A stretch of DNA of 64,000 bases from Streptomyces sp. NBC_01465 (GTDB lineage Bacteria > Actinomycetota > Actinomycetes > Streptomycetales > Streptomycetaceae): positions 2,604,001 to 2,668,000 of the forward strand of contig NZ_CP109467.1 in NCBI RefSeq assembly GCF_036227325.1, in the 5' to 3' direction. The first letter of the stretch is position 1; the number at the start of each line of letters is the position of its first letter. The notes beneath the pieces were generated by a model. That model made no database searches, was not told the origin of the DNA, and saw only the letters and a program-made list of their open reading frames with translations. Shown one piece after another: positions 61,112 to 64,000 of this stretch. Both the position numbers and the translations under genes were made by a program.

Positions 61112-63924
61112 GTGAAGAGCAGCAGAAGTGCACGCGGCCCGGCTGTGAGGGCGCGTACGAGGACATGGGCGGCGGCGAGCTGTACTGCGACGCCTGCGGT
61201 CTGGCCCCCGAAGGACAGTCCACCGGGACAAGCGGGAAGAGCGGGACCGCCGGCTCAAGCAGTACCGGCGAGGCGCATTCCTCGAAGTGCCAGCGGCGCG
61301 GCTGCGAGGGCAGTTACGAGGACATGGGCGGCGGGGAGCTCTACTGCGACACCTGCGGCCTCGCCCCCGTCGTGTCCCCCACCGGCATGGTCAGCTCACC
61401 CGCGACCGGGATCACGGGCGGCGGCCGGAGCGGCAAGGGAAGCAGCCGGGGCAGCAGTTCCAGTTCGCGGGCCTCCTCGCGCGCCTCGTCCCGGTCCTCC
61501 TCCCGCTCCTCGACCTCCCGCCGCTCCGTCTCCGGGCGGCTGTCGCGCGCGCTCTCCGGGACGACCGCATCGCGCTCGGTCTCGGTCCGCGCCTCGGGCG
61601 CCTCCGCCAGCGCCTCGGGCCGCAACCGGCTCGGCGCGGGCCTGGTCTCCATCCCCGAAGTCCCGCGCCCCGACCCGCAGTCCGCCGTCATGGAGAACCC
61701 CGAGGTCCCCGAGCGCAAGCGGTTCTGCTCGCGCTCCGACTGCGGGGCGCCGGTGGGGCGTTCGCGCGGCGAGCGGACCGGCCGCACCGAAGGGTTCTGC
61801 ACCAAGTGCGGCCACCCGTACTCCTTCGTGCCGAAGCTGACCACGGGCGACGTCGTCCACGGCCAGTACGAGGTGATGGGCTGCCTGGCCCACGGCGGTC
61901 TCGGCTGGGTCTATCTCGCCGTCGACCGCGCCGTCTCCGACCGCTGGGTCGTCCTCAAGGGCCTCCTCGACACCGGCGACCAGGACGCCATGGCCGCCGC
62001 GATCTCCGAGCGCCGCTTCCTCGCCGAGATCGAGCACTCCAACATCGTCCGCATCTACAACTTCGTCGAGCACCTCGACCAGCGCACCGGCTCCATGGAC
62101 GGCTACATCGTCATGGAGTACGTCGGCGGGAAGTCACTCAAGGAGATCGCCAACGACCGCCGTCAGGTGGGCGGGAAGCGCGATCCGCTCCCGGTCGAGC
62201 AGGCCTGTGCGTACGGCATCGAGGCGCTCGAAGCCCTCGGCCACCTGCACAGCCGCAACCTTCTCTACTGCGACTTCAAGGTCGACAACGCGATCCAGCA
62301 GGCCGACCAGCTGAAGCTGATCGACATGGGCGCGGTCCGCAGGATGGACGACGACGAGTCCGCGATCTACGGCACCGTCGGCTATCAGGCCCCCGAGGTC
62401 GCCGAGGTCGGCCCCTCCGTCGCCTCCGACCTCTACACCGTCGCCCGCACGCTCGCCGTGCTGACCTTCGACTTCCAGGGCTATACGAACGTCTTCGTGG
62501 ACTCCCTCCCCGACCCCGACAACATCGAGGTCTTCCGGACGTACGAGTCCTTCTACCGTCTGCTCGTACGGGCCACCGACCCGGACCCCGCCCGCCGTTT
62601 CTCCTCCGCGGCCGAGATGGCGGAGCAGCTGACCGGCGTCCTGCGCGAGGTCGTCGCCCTCCAGACCGGCCGACCGCGTCCCGCGCTCTCCACGCTCTTC
62701 GGCCTGGAGCTCAGGGTCACCGACGCGACGCTCTTCGCCGAACTGACCGGCGACGTCTCGACGTTGGGCTCCCGCGTGCTCCCGCCGTCACGGCGCGGGC
62801 TCAAGCGGAGGACGGCAACGTACGCGAACGGAAACGGCGCACCCCGCGTCCTGGCCGCCGCCTCCGTCACCGCCGGGCCGCCGCCGCCCCAGCTCCCGCC
62901 CGCCGCCTACGCCCCCACCCAGGCCGTGATCCCCGCCCCCCGCCACCCGGCGAACGGCGTCGACCTCACCGGCGGCCGGAACTCCGACACCCCCATCACC
63001 GCGACCCTGGACGCACGCGCCACCTCGCTTGCGCTCCCGGTGCCGCGCGTCGACCCGAACGACCCCAATGCCGGTTTCCTCGCGGGCCTCCTGGCCTCCG
63101 CGCCCTCCGAGGTGACGGCCGCCCTCCAGGCCGCGCCCAGCAGTTCGCTGGAGCTCAGGCTCCGGCAGGTGCGCGCCTGGCTGGAGAACCTCGACCTGTT
63201 CACCGCCGTCGAGGACATCCAGCAGCTGGAGGTCCAGCACCCCGACGACTGGCGCGTCGTCTGGTACCGCGGCCTCGCGTCGCTGGTCACCGGCGACCAC
63301 GAGACGGCGGCCCTCGCCTTCGACGCGATCTACGACGCGTTCCCCGGCGAGCCCGCCCCCAAGCTGGCCCTCGGCGTCTGCGCGGAGGTCCTCGGCCAGC
63401 TCGACAACGCCGCCGAGTACTACCGCCTCGTCTGGGCGACCGACCCCAGCTATGTGAGCTCCGCCTTCGGTCTGGCCCGCGTACAGCTCGCGGCCGGTGA
63501 CCGTACGGGCGCCGTGAAGACCCTCGAATCCGTCCCCGAGGCCTCGATCCACTACACGGCCGCCCGCGTGGCAGCCGTACGGGCGAGGCTCCGCAGGCGT
63601 GATCCGGGCGAGCCGCTCCTTGACGACCTTCGGGCCGCAGCCGCGCAGGTGGAGGCGTTGCAGGGCTTCGGCCTCGATGCCGTACGCCGCGAGCTGCTGT
63701 CCACGGAGGTACTGGGCACGGCGCTCGACTGGGTACTCTCCGGAGGCAGCGAGGGGCAGTTGGTCGCATCCATGACCCTGCTTGGCAACCCACTCGACGA
63801 GCGGGGCCTGCGCCTCGGTCTGGAACGCTCGTACCGGGTACTCGCCCGGCTCGCCCAGCGCGGCGAGGAGAGGATCGACCTGGTGGAGCGGGCCAACCGT
63901 TTCCGCCCCCGGACGTGGGTGTGA
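61108..63924 (+). CDS. pknG: PknG-type serine/threonine kinase with N-terminal zinc ribbons and C-terminal TPR region
   Basis: A 938-residue soluble kinase. Two near-identical zinc ribbons lie at residues 8-30 and 61-83 (each GCEGxYEDMGGGELYC), then a Ser/Arg-rich linker and a rubredoxin-like four-Cys module (about 207-235). The kinase domain (about 254-520) has LKG (Lys near 282), catalytic loop YCDFKVDN (Asp389) and DMG at 406. TPR-like helices fill the C-terminal third. PknG controls central nitrogen and carbon metabolism in related bacteria. The final gene of the window starts five bases after its stop. Confidence 0.9.
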   Translation: MSEEQQKCTRPGCEGAYEDMGGGELYCDACGLAPEGQSTGTSGKSGTAGSSSTGEAHSSKCQRRGCEGSYEDMGGGELYCDTCGLAPVVSPTGMVSSPATGITGGGRSGKGSSRGSSSSSRASSRASSRSSSRSSTSRRSVSGRLSRALSGTTASRSVSVRASGASASASGRNRLGAGLVSIPEVPRPDPQSAVMENPEVPERKRFCSRSDCGAPVGRSRGERTGRTEGFCTKCGHPYSFVPKLTTGDVVHGQYEVMGCLAHGGLGWVYLAVDRAVSDRWVVLKGLLDTGDQDAMAAAISERRFLAEIEHSNIVRIYNFVEHLDQRTGSMDGYIVMEYVGGKSLKEIANDRRQVGGKRDPLPVEQACAYGIEALEALGHLHSRNLLYCDFKVDNAIQQADQLKLIDMGAVRRMDDDESAIYGTVGYQAPEVAEVGPSVASDLYTVARTLAVLTFDFQGYTNVFVDSLPDPDNIEVFRTYESFYRLLVRATDPDPARRFSSAAEMAEQLTGVLREVVALQTGRPRPALSTLFGLELRVTDATLFAELTGDVSTLGSRVLPPSRRGLKRRTATYANGNGAPRVLAAASVTAGPPPPQLPPAAYAPTQAVIPAPRHPANGVDLTGGRNSDTPITATLDARATSLALPVPRVDPNDPNAGFLAGLLASAPSEVTAALQAAPSSSLELRLRQVRAWLENLDLFTAVEDIQQLEVQHPDDWRVVWYRGLASLVTGDHETAALAFDAIYDAFPGEPAPKLALGVCAEVLGQLDNAAEYYRLVWATDPSYVSSAFGLARVQLAAGDRTGAVKTLESVPEASIHYTAARVAAVRARLRRRDPGEPLLDDLRAAAAQVEALQGFGLDAVRRELLSTEVLGTALDWVLSGGSEGQLVASMTLLGNPLDERGLRLGLERSYRVLARLAQRGEERIDLVERANRFRPRTWV

Positions 63925-63928
63925 AGTG

Positions 63929-64000
63929 ATGTCGCAGACGAACCAGCCGGTCGCCACCGGGCGTTGCCCCGGCTGCGAGGAACCCGTGGAGGCGGGCGAC
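63929..64000 (+). CDS. Start of a zinc-ribbon protein, cut by the window edge
   Basis: 24 codons are visible. The protein starts MSQTNQPVATGRCPGCEE and continues to VEAGD, so a CPGC pair begins a zinc ribbon like those of the kinase before it. It starts five bases after pknG and belongs to its operon. In other Streptomyces I recall PP2C phosphatase genes at this place, but the rest is not seen, so the product is left unnamed. Confidence 0.55.
   Translation, partial: MSQTNQPVATGRCPGCEEPVEAGD

Overview
This 64 kb window is very probably Streptomyces chromosome. The coding sequence is strongly GC-rich with G or C at most third positions, GTG starts are common, and Shine-Dalgarno sites are GGAGG-like. 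Several gene blocks are typical of the genus: an Fe/Mn superoxide dismutase behind a Nur-type box, the csn chitosan operon, a CGNR zinc-finger regulator and a PknG/GlnH/GlnX signalling operon. From memory, the order rpiB, permease, sodF, pepN, asd and csnR-K matches one region of the S. coelicolor core chromosome. No rRNA, tRNA, CRISPR array, IS element or prophage was seen. No gene-free stretch exceeds about 250 bases.

Layout. (1) 1-8.2 kb: end of rpiB, three related amino-acid permeases, a membrane-anchored Ser/Thr kinase, an LPXTG-type surface protein and bioY. (2) 8.2-19 kb: sodF with a candidate Nur operator and a possible regulatory 3' UTR, a CPWA thioredoxin-fold protein, the first of two pepN genes, an unknown protein with a nuclease-like end, a Tat-exported metallophosphoesterase, Nudix, PPOX and VOC enzymes, and a CGNR regulator. 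(3) 19-28.2 kb: a large secreted subtilisin, asd, the second pepN, a PadR regulator divergent from a small membrane protein, and a DUF1203 protein. (4) 28.15-32.02 kb: the most unusual locus. A 24-codon peptide gene is coupled to an M14 metallocarboxypeptidase and faces a ThiF/E1-like enzyme coupled to a polytopic M50-type metalloprotease. Both of the facing genes carry PqqD/RRE-like winged-helix N-termini. This looks like an uncharacterised ribosomally synthesised peptide (RiPP) pathway without YcaO, radical SAM or lanthionine enzymes. (5) 32-38.2 kb: a lone allantoicase, a LysR regulator, two DMT exporters, and an MFS exporter divergent from a MarR regulator. Two copies of one dyad element lie upstream of the allantoicase and one DMT gene. 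(6) 38.2-45.5 kb: malQ preceded by a tiny repeat protein, a secreted GH84-like enzyme with an altered catalytic pair, an HNH nuclease and MscS. (7) 45.5-52.4 kb: the csnR-csnEFG-csnH-csnK operon for uptake and breakdown of glucosamine oligosaccharides, with its palindromic operator. (8) 52.4-57.1 kb: an accessory patch with a frameshifted gene remnant, a DinB-like protein, a MocR/YczE divergent pair with repeated TTGGCC sites, and a PIN toxin-antitoxin pair. (9) 57.3-64 kb: a GlnX-GlnH-coiled-coil-PknG operon running off the right edge.

Many regulators sit beside their targets, and seven intergenic palindromes could be assigned. Most convergent pairs are separated by long, nearly perfect hairpins. 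All family assignments come from reading motifs; no database search was possible.
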